Assembly: GCA_007375915.1 (NCBI GenBank)
Contig: VMFF01000016.1
Coordinates: forward strand, 1 to 11,132
Origin: Candidatus Doudnabacteria bacterium Gr01-1014_77
GTDB taxonomy: Bacteria; Patescibacteriota; Doudnabacteria; UBA920; VMFF01
Length of the DNA stretch: 11,132 nt
Direction of reading: 5' to 3'
In this document: piece by piece, positions 1 to 7,749 of the stretch
Layout: every line of letters starts with the position of its first letter
Position numbering within the stretch: the stretch's first letter is position 1
Program-made: the position numbers and the translations under genes
Notes under the pieces: generated by a model
The model's database searches: none
Seen by the model: only the letters and a program-made list of their open reading frames with translations
What the model was told of the DNA's origin: nothing

Positions 1-30
1 ACTCCGGAATTCCGGAGTCTTTTTGTTTTC
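1..30. terminator. Rho-independent terminator, probably shared by rpoC and a converging gene
   Basis: The perfect 18-base palindrome ACTCCGGAATTCCGGAGT (1-18) folds as a 7-bp GC-rich stem with an AATT loop. On the plus strand it is followed by CTTTTTGTTTTC, the classic form of an intrinsic terminator for a gene coming in from the left. On the minus strand the hairpin comes 18 bases after the rpoC stop codon, so it could also end rpoBC transcripts. The T-run needed for that would lie off the left edge and cannot be seen. Use on both strands is inferred. Confidence 0.85.
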
Positions 31-36
31 TTTCAG

Positions 37-3000
37 TTATTCTTCGCTTTGAGCAACTACCAGATCAGCATCTACTTCCGCTGCGCTTTGTGGATTAAAT
101 CCAGTTCCAGCAGGAATTAGCTTACCGATAATAACGTTTTCTTTTAGACCTCTTAAGTGGTCTGTCTTAGCCGCAAGGGCTGCTTCGATTAAGACACGTG
201 TTGTTTCCTGGAATGATGCTGCTGCTAAGAATGATTCAGTGTTTAAGGATACTTTAGTAATACCCATTAACAACTGTTCTGCTTGCGCTGGTTTTCTTCC
301 ATCAGCAGTTAGTTTTTCGTTTGTATCATTTAATCTTGCTTTGTCTATTAGATCGCCCATCAAGAATTCAGAATCCCCTGAATCTGTAATGCGCATCTTT
401 GAGAACATTTGGCGAACCATTACTTCAACGTGTTTGTCATGAATGTTTTGACCTTGAGAAACGTAAATATCTTGGACTTCTTGGACAATATAGTTCTGAG
501 CATCTTGTACTCCTCTGAGTGCAAGAACTTGTCCTAAGTTTAAGTTTCCTTCAGTTAACTGTTGTCCTTTAGTAACAAGATCGCCGTCTTTAACAAGTAA
601 AGAGAATGATGTTGGAACTAAGTATTCTCTGAGATGTTCTTCTGATTCTTTGATGATTATGACTTTGCCTTTTTCAAGGTGCACAATACCGGCTGATTTT
701 GTTTTCTCAGCTTTTCCGTTTTCATCAATGTAGAGAGCTTCGTTTTCCGTTACATGCTCTCCTTCTTTTAATTGAGTCTGAGCTGCTCCAAGAAGATGTT
801 CTTCTTTTTCTGCTCCTACACCTTCAATTCTGATTGCATACTCTTTGTTGTTTAGTTTGCTTATGTAAGCAACACCATCAATATCTGAAACAAATGCTTG
901 TCCTTTTGGCTCTCTTGCTTCGAAGAGTTCTTCAACACGAGGCAAACCTTGAGTAATGTCTAATCCTGCAACACCTCCTGTGTGGAATGTTCTCATTGTA
1001 AGCTGCGTTCCAGGTTCACCGATTGCTTGAGCAGCTACAATACCAACTGCTGCTCCTAGTTCAACCATTTTGTTGAACCCAAGATCAAATCCATAACACT
1101 TACGGCAAACACCTCTTACTAGTTTACATTTCAAAACAGAGCGACATTTTACAGAATTGATTCCTGATTCAGGATCACCGATTAACTTTGAGTCTGCTTC
1201 GTCAATTCCTTGATTCTTTGAAACTATAACTTTTCCATCTTTGCCTTTGATATCTTCTGCTGCAACACGTCCGAAAAGTCTCTTTCCGAAATCTTTGTTC
1301 ATCTTTTCAGACATTTCTCTTGTTACTTCAATGAAGTCTTTAGTTTCGCAGTCTTCTGCGTTAACAACGATATCTTGAGCAACGTCAACTAAACGACGAG
1401 TTAAGTATCCAGCATCAGCTGTTCTTAAAGCTGTGTCTGACATTCCTTTTCTAGATCCGTGAGTTGAGATGAAGTATTCCAAAACTGTAAGACCCTCTTT
1501 GAATGATCCTTTAACAGGAAGCTCAATGACATCACCTGCTGGGTTAACCACAAGACCTTTCATACCAGCCATCTGAGAAACCTGGGCAAAAGAACCTCTT
1601 GCTCCGGAAACAACCATTGAGTTAACAGAGCCATTTGGATCTACTGATTGAGTAACTTTCTTTGATAGTTCTTCTAAGACGCCAGACCAGATTTCAATGA
1701 CTTGAGCTTTACGCTCTTCCTCTGTTAACAATCCTTCTCTGAAGTGTTGATATGTTTGTTCTACTTGTATATCAGCTTTTGCAAGTAATTCCTGCTTTAT
1801 CTCTGGAATCTTTAAGTCATCCATACCCCAGGATAGTCCTGATTTTGTTGCGTAGAAGAAACCAGTTGATTTGATACGGTCAATTAATTCTGCTGTAAGA
1901 TCATTGCCATACATCTTGTGAGCTTCTCTAACTAATGCCTGCAGTTTCTTTTTATCAAAAATCTCGTTTCTGAAGCCCATTTCTTTTGGTAAGAGTTGGT
2001 TGAAGATGACACGACCAACAGATGTGTCTAATAGTTTTCCATCAACTCTGATTTTTACTTTTGCTTTGACATGAATGATATCGTTTCTGTAAGCCATGAT
2101 TGCTTCATCAGGAGATGTGAATACTTTACCCTCACCTTTCATACCATCCTGTGATTTGGTGATGTAGTAACATCCTACAACAACGTCCTTGTCTGGGGTC
2201 ATCACTGGATCGCCTGAAGCTGGTTTAAGCAAGTTGTGTGCTGAAACCATGATTTCTCTTGCTTCTTTTTGAGCTGCTTCTGTTAATGGAACGTGAATAG
2301 CCATCTGGTCTCCGTCAAAGTCTGCGTTAAAAGCAGCACAAACCATTGGGTGAAGCTGAATAGCTTTTCCTTCAATTAACACTGGTTGGAATGCTTGGAA
2401 ACCAAGTCTATGCAAGGTTGGAGCACGGTTTAGTAAAACATAGTGGTTTTTAGTAACTTCTTCCAAGATGTCGTAAACTTCTGGTTTGCCCTGTTCAATG
2501 AGTTTGTTTGCGGAACGAACATTGTGTGCGTATTCTCTACCGATTAGTTTAGAAATGACGAATGGTTTGAAAAGCTCAAGAGCCATTTTCTTTGGAACTC
2601 CACACTGATGTAGTTTTAAGTGAGGACCAACAACAATAACTGAACGTCCTGAGTAGTCGACACGTTTACCCAAAAGGTTTTGTCTAAAACGACCTTGTTT
2701 ACCTTTTAACATGTCAGCAAGAGATCTTAATTTTCTCTTTTGACCTGTTGAAGCTGTTACTTCTTTTCCGTGTCTAATTGAGTTATCTATTAAAGCATCA
2801 ACTGCTTCTTGCAGCATGCGCTTTTCATTACGAGTGATAACTTCAGGGGCTTTAATTTCTAAGAGTTTCTTTAAACGATTGTTTCTGTTGATGACTCTTC
2901 TGTAAAGATCGTTTAAATCAGATGCAGCGAAACGTCCACCGTCTAATTGAACCATTGGACGAAGATCTGGTGGAATAACTGGAAGGTTTGTAATTAATCC

Positions 3001-3912
3001 CCACTCAGGTCTTAATCCTGCAGTGATCATGTTTTTAACAAGTTTCAATCGCTTCAAAACTTTTCTTCTTGCAAGACCATCTGTATTTACGAGTTCAGCA
3101 TCAAGCTCTCTTGAGAGCTCTTCCATGTTTATAGCTTCTAACAAACCTTTTACAGCTTCAGCACCAATTCCTGCTTCAAAGACAGGACCGTATTTCAAGG
3201 AAAGATCTCTGTATTCAAGTTCAGAAATGATCTGCATCTTTTTGATGCCTTTTAATTCTGATCTTGCTTGATCTTTGATTGTTTCTAAGGTTTCAAGTTC
3301 TTTTCTCCAAGCTTCTTGTAAACGAGTAACTTCAGCATCAATACCAGCTGCTATCAAATCAGCGTCTTTCTTTGCATCTTTGAATTGCTTTGCTTTTGCT
3401 ATTAAAGTTTCGTATTTAGTTTCAATTTCCTTTTTCTTTGCTTTAAATTCGCCTTCGATTTGTTCTATGGTTGCAGTTCTTGCATCTTCATCTACTCTTG
3501 TAATGATGTATGCTGCAAAGTAAAAGACCTTTTCTAACTCTTGTACTGAAAGGTTTAAGATGGCTCCAATTCTTGAAGGAACTCCTCTTAAGAACCAAAT
3601 GTGTGCTACTGGAACAGCAAGTTTGATATGACCCATGCGTTCTCTTCTAACAGCGCTTCTTGTAACTTCAACACCACATTTGTCACAAACAATACCCTTG
3701 TAACGAATACGTTTGTATTTACCACAATAGCATTCCCAGTCTTTTATTGGACCGAATATTTTTTCATCGAACAAACCGTCTTTCTCAGGTCGCTGAGTTC
3801 TGTAGTTGATTGTTTCTGGCTTGGTTACTTCACCATGAGACCAGGACAAGATTGTCTCTGGGCTAGCCAACTTTATTCTTACGCCTTTGAATTCATCTGA
3901 TTGAGTGAACAT
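37..3912 (-). CDS. rpoC: DNA-directed RNA polymerase subunit beta' (RpoC)
   Basis: Largest subunit of the core RNA polymerase; with RpoB it forms the active-site cleft. It has 1291 residues and looks complete. The N-terminal zinc site is C61, C63, C76 and C79. The catalytic loop NADFDGDQMA starts at residue 529, with Mg-binding D531, D533 and D535. The bridge-helix region (about 810-848) reads ISTHGSRKGMSDTALRTADA. The second zinc site is C855, C929, C936 and C939. The trigger-loop residues are M973, R974 and H977 in LTMRTFH. No large SI3-type domain interrupts the trigger loop, which explains the shorter length than E. coli RpoC. Residues of about 140-225 form a Lys/Glu-rich, probably coiled-coil insertion not present in Bacillus RpoC. 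The start lies 21 bases after the rpoB stop, behind a purine-rich AGAGAAAGAGA stretch that serves as a modest ribosome binding site. It is co-transcribed with rpoB. Confidence 0.99.
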   Translation of the reverse strand: MFTQSDEFKGVRIKLASPETILSWSHGEVTKPETINYRTQRPEKDGLFDEKIFGPIKDWECYCGKYKRIRYKGIVCDKCGVEVTRSAVRRERMGHIKLAVPVAHIWFLRGVPSRIGAILNLSVQELEKVFYFAAYIITRVDEDARTATIEQIEGEFKAKKKEIETKYETLIAKAKQFKDAKKDADLIAAGIDAEVTRLQEAWRKELETLETIKDQARSELKGIKKMQIISELEYRDLSLKYGPVFEAGIGAEAVKGLLEAINMEELSRELDAELVNTDGLARRKVLKRLKLVKNMITAGLRPEWGLITNLPVIPPDLRPMVQLDGGRFAASDLNDLYRRVINRNNRLKKLLEIKAPEVITRNEKRMLQEAVDALIDNSIRHGKEVTASTGQKRKLRSLADMLKGKQGRFRQNLLGKRVDYSGRSVIVVGPHLKLHQCGVPKKMALELFKPFVISKLIGREYAHNVRSANKLIEQGKPEVYDILEEVTKNHYVLLNRAPTLHRLGFQAFQPVLIEGKAIQLHPMVCAAFNADFDGDQMAIHVPLTEAAQKEAREIMVSAHNLLKPASGDPVMTPDKDVVVGCYYITKSQDGMKGEGKVFTSPDEAIMAYRNDIIHVKAKVKIRVDGKLLDTSVGRVIFNQLLPKEMGFRNEIFDKKKLQALVREAHKMYGNDLTAELIDRIKSTGFFYATKSGLSWGMDDLKIPEIKQELLAKADIQVEQTYQHFREGLLTEEERKAQVIEIWSGVLEELSKKVTQSVDPNGSVNSMVVSGARGSFAQVSQMAGMKGLVVNPAGDVIELPVKGSFKEGLTVLEYFISTHGSRKGMSDTALRTADAGYLTRRLVDVAQDIVVNAEDCETKDFIEVTREMSEKMNKDFGKRLFGRVAAEDIKGKDGKVIVSKNQGIDEADSKLIGDPESGINSVKCRSVLKCKLVRGVCRKCYGFDLGFNKMVELGAAVGIVAAQAIGEPGTQLTMRTFHTGGVAGLDITQGLPRVEELFEAREPKGQAFVSDIDGVAYISKLNNKEYAIRIEGVGAEKEEHLLGAAQTQLKEGEHVTENEALYIDENGKAEKTKSAGIVHLEKGKVIIIKESEEHLREYLVPTSFSLLVKDGDLVTKGQQLTEGNLNLGQVLALRGVQDAQNYIVQEVQDIYVSQGQNIHDKHVEVMVRQMFSKMRITDSGDSEFLMGDLIDKARLNDTNEKLTADGRKPAQAEQLLMGITKVSLNTESFLAAASFQETTRVLIEAALAAKTDHLRGLKENVIIGKLIPAGTGFNPQSAAEVDADLVVAQSEE

Positions 3913-3933
3913 ATATGTCTCTTTCTCTAAAGA

Positions 3934-6900
3934 TTATTTCTTAGACTTCTTTTTTCCATCTTTTTCTGCGACCTTTTCACCATCTGCTGCAAAGTCCAAA
4001 GCTGGCTCTGGTTCAGGAGCTTTTTCTTGCATCACTGAAGCCTCGATTGACTCTTTGATTTCTGAGTCATCTTCTATGACGCCTTGAGCTCCTAGTAAAT
4101 CAACGTCTAAACATAAGGACTGAAGTTCTTTAACCAAAACTCTGAATGATTCTGGAATGTTTGGTTTTTTGATTGGTTCACCTTTAACGATTGCTTCGTA
4201 AGTTTTGCTTCTACCAACAACATCGTCTGATTTTATGGTTATCATTTCTTGTAACGTATGGGCTGCACCATATCCTTCTAACGCCCAAACTTCCATTTCT
4301 CCGAATCTCTGTCCACCAAACTGAGCTTTACCACCAAGAGGTTGCTGGGTAATTAAGGAGTAAGGACCTGTTGAACGAGCATGCATCTTGTCATCTACTA
4401 AGTGGTGTAGTTTTAACATGTATGTGTATCCAACAGTAACTCTTTCATCAAATTTTTCTCCAGTTCTACCATCAAAAACCTCAACCTTACCATCTGTTGG
4501 GTAACCTGCTTTTACTAACTCCCCTTTTATCTGATCCTCTGTAATACCATCAAGAACAGGAGTTGCTACTATGTAACCTAATTTCTTTGCTGCAAGACCC
4601 AAATGTGTTTCTAAGATCTGACCTAGGTTCATACGAGAAGCAACACCGAGTGGGTTTAAGATGATGTCTACTGGAGTACCGTCTTTTAAGTGTGGCATGT
4701 CTTCTATTGGAACAACTTTTGAAACAACACCTTTGTTTCCGTGTCTTCCTGCCATTTTGTCACCAACCTGTATTTTTCTTAAGACTGCAACTGAAACTTG
4801 GATTGAACGGATGACTCCGCTTGGAAGTTTGTCACCGTTTTCTCTTGAAAACTCTCTAATATTAACAACCTTACCGTATTCACCGTGTGGTAATACAAGT
4901 GAGGTGTCTTTAACATCTCTTGATTTTTCACCGAAAATTACACGTAAAAGTTTTTCTTCAGCTGTTAAATCTGTTTCTCCTTTTGGAGTAATTTTGCCAA
5001 CTAGGATGTCCCCTGCTTTTACTTGTGCGCCGATGCGAATGACTCCGCTCTCATTTAAATCTTTGAGTTTTTCTTCACCAACATTAGGAATATCTCTTGT
5101 AATTATTTCAGGTCCTAATTTTGTATCACGCACATCTACTTTGAAATCTTCAATGTGCACTGAGGAATAGAGATCTCTCTTAACAACACGCTCTGAAAGG
5201 ATGATAGCGTCTTCATAGTTGTATCCTTGCCAAGACATGAAAGCAACAAGAACGTTTTGTCCTAAAGCAAGCTCACCCATTTCAGTAGATGCTCCGTCTG
5301 CAAGTAAGTCTCCTTTTTTTACTTTGTCGCCTTTGTTAACTCTTACAATCTGGTTTATTGCTGTTCCGCTGTTTGTTCTTATGAATTTAAGTAGATCATA
5401 AATCTTTTTCTTTCCTGATTCTGAATCTTCGACAGTAATTTTGTTGCCAGCTACTGAGACTACTTCTCCGTCAACATCTGAAAGAATAACCTGACCTGAA
5501 TCATATGCTGCTTTTCTTTCCATTCCAGTTCCAACTATTGGAGCGCTTGGTTTAATACAAGACACTGCTTGTCTTTGCATGTTTGATCCCATTAAAGCAC
5601 GGTTTGCATCATCGTGTTCCAAGAAAGGAATTAATGATGTTGTAACAGAAATGATTTGTTTAGGAGAAACTTCTAGATAATCAATATCATTTGTGTCAGC
5701 AATGGAAGGTTCACCGTGAACACGAACAGATGTCCTTCTTTCACTGAAGTGTCCTTTTTCGTCTATTACAATGTTTGCCTGACCAATGATTAATTTTTCT
5801 TCTTCGTAAGCATCGAGGTGTTCAATCTTGTCTGTTGCTCTTGCTTTGATTCTAATTTCTAGTATGTCCTCATGTTTTTGAAGTTGTTTTGCTTGAGATT
5901 CTGTAATCACGTCGTCTTCTTTGATGACTCCTTCAATATCGCTAACTGCAATTTCACCAACTGCATCTTTACCATCATTTTTTGCTGTCTTCTTTACTTT
6001 TCTGTAAGGAGTTTCAATGAAACCAAAATCATTGATTCTTGCATATGTCGCTAAGTGAGCGACGAGTCCAATGTTTGGTCCTTCAGGGGTAGTAATAGGG
6101 CAGAGTCTTCCGTAGTGTGAACGGTGCACGTCTCGAACTTCAAAACCAGCTCTTTCTCTAGACAAACCACCAGGTCCCATTGCTGAGAGTCTGCGTTTGT
6201 GTTCAAGTTCTGCTAAAGGATTTGTTTGGTCCATGAATTGAGAAAGCTGAGATGAAGAGAAAAACTCTTGCATAGCAGCAACAATTGGTCTGACGTGAAT
6301 TAACTGAGCAGGAGTAACTGTATCTAAATCAGCAAGGCTCATTCGGTCTTTTCCAATTCTTGCCATACGAGCAAGACCAACACGGAAACGAGTCTGGATC
6401 AGTTCGCCCACTGATCTAATACGTCTGTTTGCCAAGTGGTCAATATCATCTGCTAACCCTTGAGTATTATTTAATCTAATTATTTCTTTGATTGTTGCAA
6501 CCAAATCTTCTTTGCTTAGAATTCTGCTTTCAGTTTCTGGCATGTTTAATCTTTGGTTCAACTTGTAACGTCCAACTTCTGAAAGATCGTATCTGTCGTA
6601 GTTAAAGAACATTGCAGAAATCAAGCTCTTTGCGTTATCAACTGTTGCTAAATCTCCTGGTCTGATTCTCTTGTAGACTTCTTTGAATCCTTCATCTGCA
6701 TTTGTAGAAGCATCTTTTTCTAAAGTTGAAGTAATGTATTTATTATCTGGGTCAGTATCAACATCTGCAAAGGTTGCTAAAATTTCTTCATTTGTAGACA
6801 CACCAAAAACACGGAGTAATGCTGTGATTGGGATTCTTCTCTTTCTATCAATCTTTACTCCGATGACATTGTTTGCATCAGTGTCTAATTCTAACCAAGC

Positions 6901-7422
6901 GCCGCGGTTAGGAATGACTTTTGATCCGTAATAGTTTTTACCTCTTGAATTTTCTGCTGTGAAGAAAACTCCCGGTGATTTTATTAACTGAGAAACAACA
7001 ACACGTTCAACACCATTGATGACAAATGTTGCTCTTGGTGTCATCAACGGAAAATCACCCAAATATACATCTTGAGTTTTTGTTTTGCCCGTTACTTTGT
7101 TTACAAGCTTAACGCTGCAGTACAGCGGAGCTTCAAATGTAGTATTTCTTTCGCGAGCTGTTTTCTCATCGTATTTTGGTTTGTCTAAGAAACAATCTCC
7201 AAAATACATTTCTAGATTCTTCCCGGTAAAGTCTTTAATAGGGGTTATTTCTGCTAATAACTCCTTTAAACCTTTTTCCAGAAACCACTTGTATGAGTTC
7301 AACTGTGCTTCGATCAAATGCGGAAGCTCAGTGACCTCATGGAGAGTAGAAAAAAACTTACGAGTGCTTTTCTGTTGGCCTGTTCGGACCAAAACCTGCG
7401 CCATTGCGGCTTTTTTTGGCAT
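3934..7422 (-). CDS. rpoB: DNA-directed RNA polymerase subunit beta (RpoB)
   Basis: Second-largest subunit of the core RNA polymerase; it forms the other side of the cleft. It has 1162 residues from the start chosen here. Motifs include the rifampicin-pocket block SQLSQFMDQTNPLAE followed by HKRRLSAMGPGG (about residues 391-419), GYNYEDAIILSE (about 733-744), GDKMAGRHGNKGV (about 887-899) and GGKAQFGGQRFGEMEVWALE (about 1030-1049). The residues matching E. coli D516, H526 and S531 are D398, H408 and S413, so the rifampicin pocket looks wild type. There is no SI2-like insertion before GDKMAGRHG. The C-terminus ends in an acidic then lysine-rich tail. An ATG five codons upstream (7437) is possible, but GGAGAG sits 7 bases before the ATG at 7422, so the shorter form beginning MPKKAA is preferred. 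No rplJ or rplL precedes it; the upstream neighbour is a divergent ABC exporter. Confidence 0.98.
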   Translation of the reverse strand: MPKKAAMAQVLVRTGQQKSTRKFFSTLHEVTELPHLIEAQLNSYKWFLEKGLKELLAEITPIKDFTGKNLEMYFGDCFLDKPKYDEKTARERNTTFEAPLYCSVKLVNKVTGKTKTQDVYLGDFPLMTPRATFVINGVERVVVSQLIKSPGVFFTAENSRGKNYYGSKVIPNRGAWLELDTDANNVIGVKIDRKRRIPITALLRVFGVSTNEEILATFADVDTDPDNKYITSTLEKDASTNADEGFKEVYKRIRPGDLATVDNAKSLISAMFFNYDRYDLSEVGRYKLNQRLNMPETESRILSKEDLVATIKEIIRLNNTQGLADDIDHLANRRIRSVGELIQTRFRVGLARMARIGKDRMSLADLDTVTPAQLIHVRPIVAAMQEFFSSSQLSQFMDQTNPLAELEHKRRLSAMGPGGLSRERAGFEVRDVHRSHYGRLCPITTPEGPNIGLVAHLATYARINDFGFIETPYRKVKKTAKNDGKDAVGEIAVSDIEGVIKEDDVITESQAKQLQKHEDILEIRIKARATDKIEHLDAYEEEKLIIGQANIVIDEKGHFSERRTSVRVHGEPSIADTNDIDYLEVSPKQIISVTTSLIPFLEHDDANRALMGSNMQRQAVSCIKPSAPIVGTGMERKAAYDSGQVILSDVDGEVVSVAGNKITVEDSESGKKKIYDLLKFIRTNSGTAINQIVRVNKGDKVKKGDLLADGASTEMGELALGQNVLVAFMSWQGYNYEDAIILSERVVKRDLYSSVHIEDFKVDVRDTKLGPEIITRDIPNVGEEKLKDLNESGVIRIGAQVKAGDILVGKITPKGETDLTAEEKLLRVIFGEKSRDVKDTSLVLPHGEYGKVVNIREFSRENGDKLPSGVIRSIQVSVAVLRKIQVGDKMAGRHGNKGVVSKVVPIEDMPHLKDGTPVDIILNPLGVASRMNLGQILETHLGLAAKKLGYIVATPVLDGITEDQIKGELVKAGYPTDGKVEVFDGRTGEKFDERVTVGYTYMLKLHHLVDDKMHARSTGPYSLITQQPLGGKAQFGGQRFGEMEVWALEGYGAAHTLQEMITIKSDDVVGRSKTYEAIVKGEPIKKPNIPESFRVLVKELQSLCLDVDLLGAQGVIEDDSEIKESIEASVMQEKAPEPEPALDFAADGEKVAEKDGKKKSKK

Positions 7423-7429
7423 ATAAAAA

Positions 7430-7435
7430 CTCTCC
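7430..7435 (-). promoter_or_regulatory. rpoB Shine-Dalgarno that decides the start codon
   Basis: Read on the minus strand this is GGAGAG, 7 bases before the ATG at 7422. The upstream in-frame ATG (7437-7435) overlaps this motif and has no equally good motif at the right distance, so translation from 7422 is favoured. The first two G bases belong to the 3' arm of the leader hairpin at 7434-7455. Confidence 0.8.
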
Positions 7436-7455
7436 ATTCCCCAAACGGAAAATGG
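7434..7455 (-). promoter_or_regulatory. Leader hairpin in the rpoB 5' UTR overlapping the ribosome binding site
   Basis: Read as RNA on the minus strand, the arms CCATTTTCC and GGGGAATGG (7455-7447 and 7442-7434) pair over 9 bp with a four-base GUUU loop. Two of the pairs are G-U. The complementary strand would have A-C mismatches at those positions, so the structure fits only the rpoB transcript. The 3' arm ends on the first two G bases of the GGAGAG ribosome binding site, and five U bases follow four bases later. Control of rpoB translation or early termination is inference. Confidence 0.5.
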
Positions 7456-7471
7456 ACCTTTCTAGTTAGGC

Positions 7472-7495
7472 TTAAAAAATTGGGCGAAAATGCAT
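7472..7495 (-). other. Possible leaderless 7-codon leader reading frame upstream of rpoB
   Basis: Seven bases after the last base of the rpoB -10 box lies ATG, opening the frame M-H-F-R-P-I-F followed by TAA. The A of this ATG is the predicted transcription start, so the frame would be read only from a leaderless end. It could also simply be chance initiator sequence. No ribosome binding site is possible upstream. It is listed because the same TATAAT-N6-ATGCAT layout occurs at the divergent ATPase gene. Confidence 0.25.
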
Positions 7496-7501
7496 AATGG
7501 A

Positions 7502-7529
7502 ATTATACTTGTTTTGGCCCCAATGTCAA
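7502..7529 (-). promoter_or_regulatory. Perfect-consensus sigma-70-type promoter of rpoBC
   Basis: On the minus strand, TTGACA (7529-7524) and TATAAT (7507-7502) are separated by 16 bases. Both hexamers match consensus exactly. The predicted transcription start is about 7495, giving a 5' UTR of about 73 bases before the rpoB ATG. The strength fits the need for abundant core RNA polymerase. Confidence 0.92.
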
Positions 7530-7561
7530 GGAAAGAGCAGAGAATGAAAATGTCAAGGAAA
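7522..7561. repeat. 13-bp direct repeat duplicating the rpoB -35 block
   Basis: The 13-base sequence AATGTCAAGGAAA occurs at 7522-7534 and 7549-7561, a 27-base period. On the minus strand each copy contains CCTTGACATT, so the -35 hexamer exists twice. The distal copy (TTGACA at 7556-7551) has no -10 box at a workable distance. It may be a regulator or alpha-subunit contact site, or a leftover of a tandem duplication. Confidence 0.8.
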
Positions 7562-7566
7562 AGCGG

Positions 7567-7591
7567 TTTTTGGGCTTGGTTAAGCCAAAAA
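7567..7591. repeat. Inverted repeat with AT-extended stem between the divergent promoters
   Basis: TTTTT-G-GGCTT, loop GGTT, AAGCC-AAAAA forms a 10-bp stem with one bulged G. Neither strand has a T-run after the stem; the T bases are inside the stem. It is therefore not an ordinary terminator. It lies just upstream of the duplicated -35 block and could be an operator or a cruciform-prone spacer. Function is unknown. Confidence 0.5.
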
Positions 7592-7737
7592 AAGGCAGAA
7601 CTACACACATTTCATCCCGAAGATATCCCCAACTAATTATCCACTCTTCCATTTTTTTGAAAATACCCTCCAAAATTAAGAATTAAAACACCAAATGACA
7701 CAAAATGCAAGACAGAAATCCCCTTTTTTTGATGGTG

Positions 7738-7749
7738 TATAATATACGC
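7738..7749 (+). promoter_or_regulatory. TATAAT -10 element of the ABC exporter operon, giving a leaderless transcript
   Basis: TATAAT lies at 7738-7743. Seven bases after its last base is 7750, the A of the ATPase start codon, so the mRNA would begin at the ATG. I see no good -35 hexamer 16-18 bases upstream. This may therefore be a weak or activator-dependent promoter, in contrast to the strong rpoB promoter beside it. Confidence 0.6.

Larger units (their letters stand above)
7423..7749. other. Divergent intergenic control region between rpoB and the ABC ATPase gene
   Basis: This stretch of 327 bases between the two divergent start codons holds no convincing ordinary gene. Going left to right it contains the rpoB ribosome binding site, a leader hairpin, a possible 7-codon leader reading frame, the rpoB promoter, a second copy of the -35 block, an AT-extended inverted repeat at 7567-7591, about 145 bases of AT-rich sequence in which I see no clear structure, and the TATAAT box of the rightward ATPase gene. 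Confidence 0.8.

Noticed and set aside
4661..5170. 169-codon plus-strand open frame opposite rpoB
   Set aside because: It lies wholly antisense to strongly conserved rpoB motifs, has no ribosome binding site or promoter, and its serine- and threonine-rich sequence is what an antisense frame of this gene would give. The same applies to the other short plus-strand frames across rpoB and rpoC.
7435..7437. rpoB start five codons upstream at 7437
   Set aside because: This ATG overlaps the GGAGAG that serves the ATG at 7422 and lacks a comparable site of its own at the right distance.
7423..7501. Ribosomal protein L10 leader upstream of rpoB
   Set aside because: No rplJ or rplL follows, and the 73-base leader is too short and too simple for that element; only one hairpin is evident.
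7567..7591. Inverted repeat as a rho-independent terminator
   Set aside because: The T bases form part of the stem, and no T-run follows the hairpin on either strand. No gene ends near it.
7705..7749. Longer N-terminus for the ABC ATPase, starting at 7705 or 7732
   Set aside because: Both starts are upstream of the predicted transcription start, neither has a ribosome binding site, and the added residues do not resemble the family N-terminus. If a further promoter upstream exists, this would need to be reopened.
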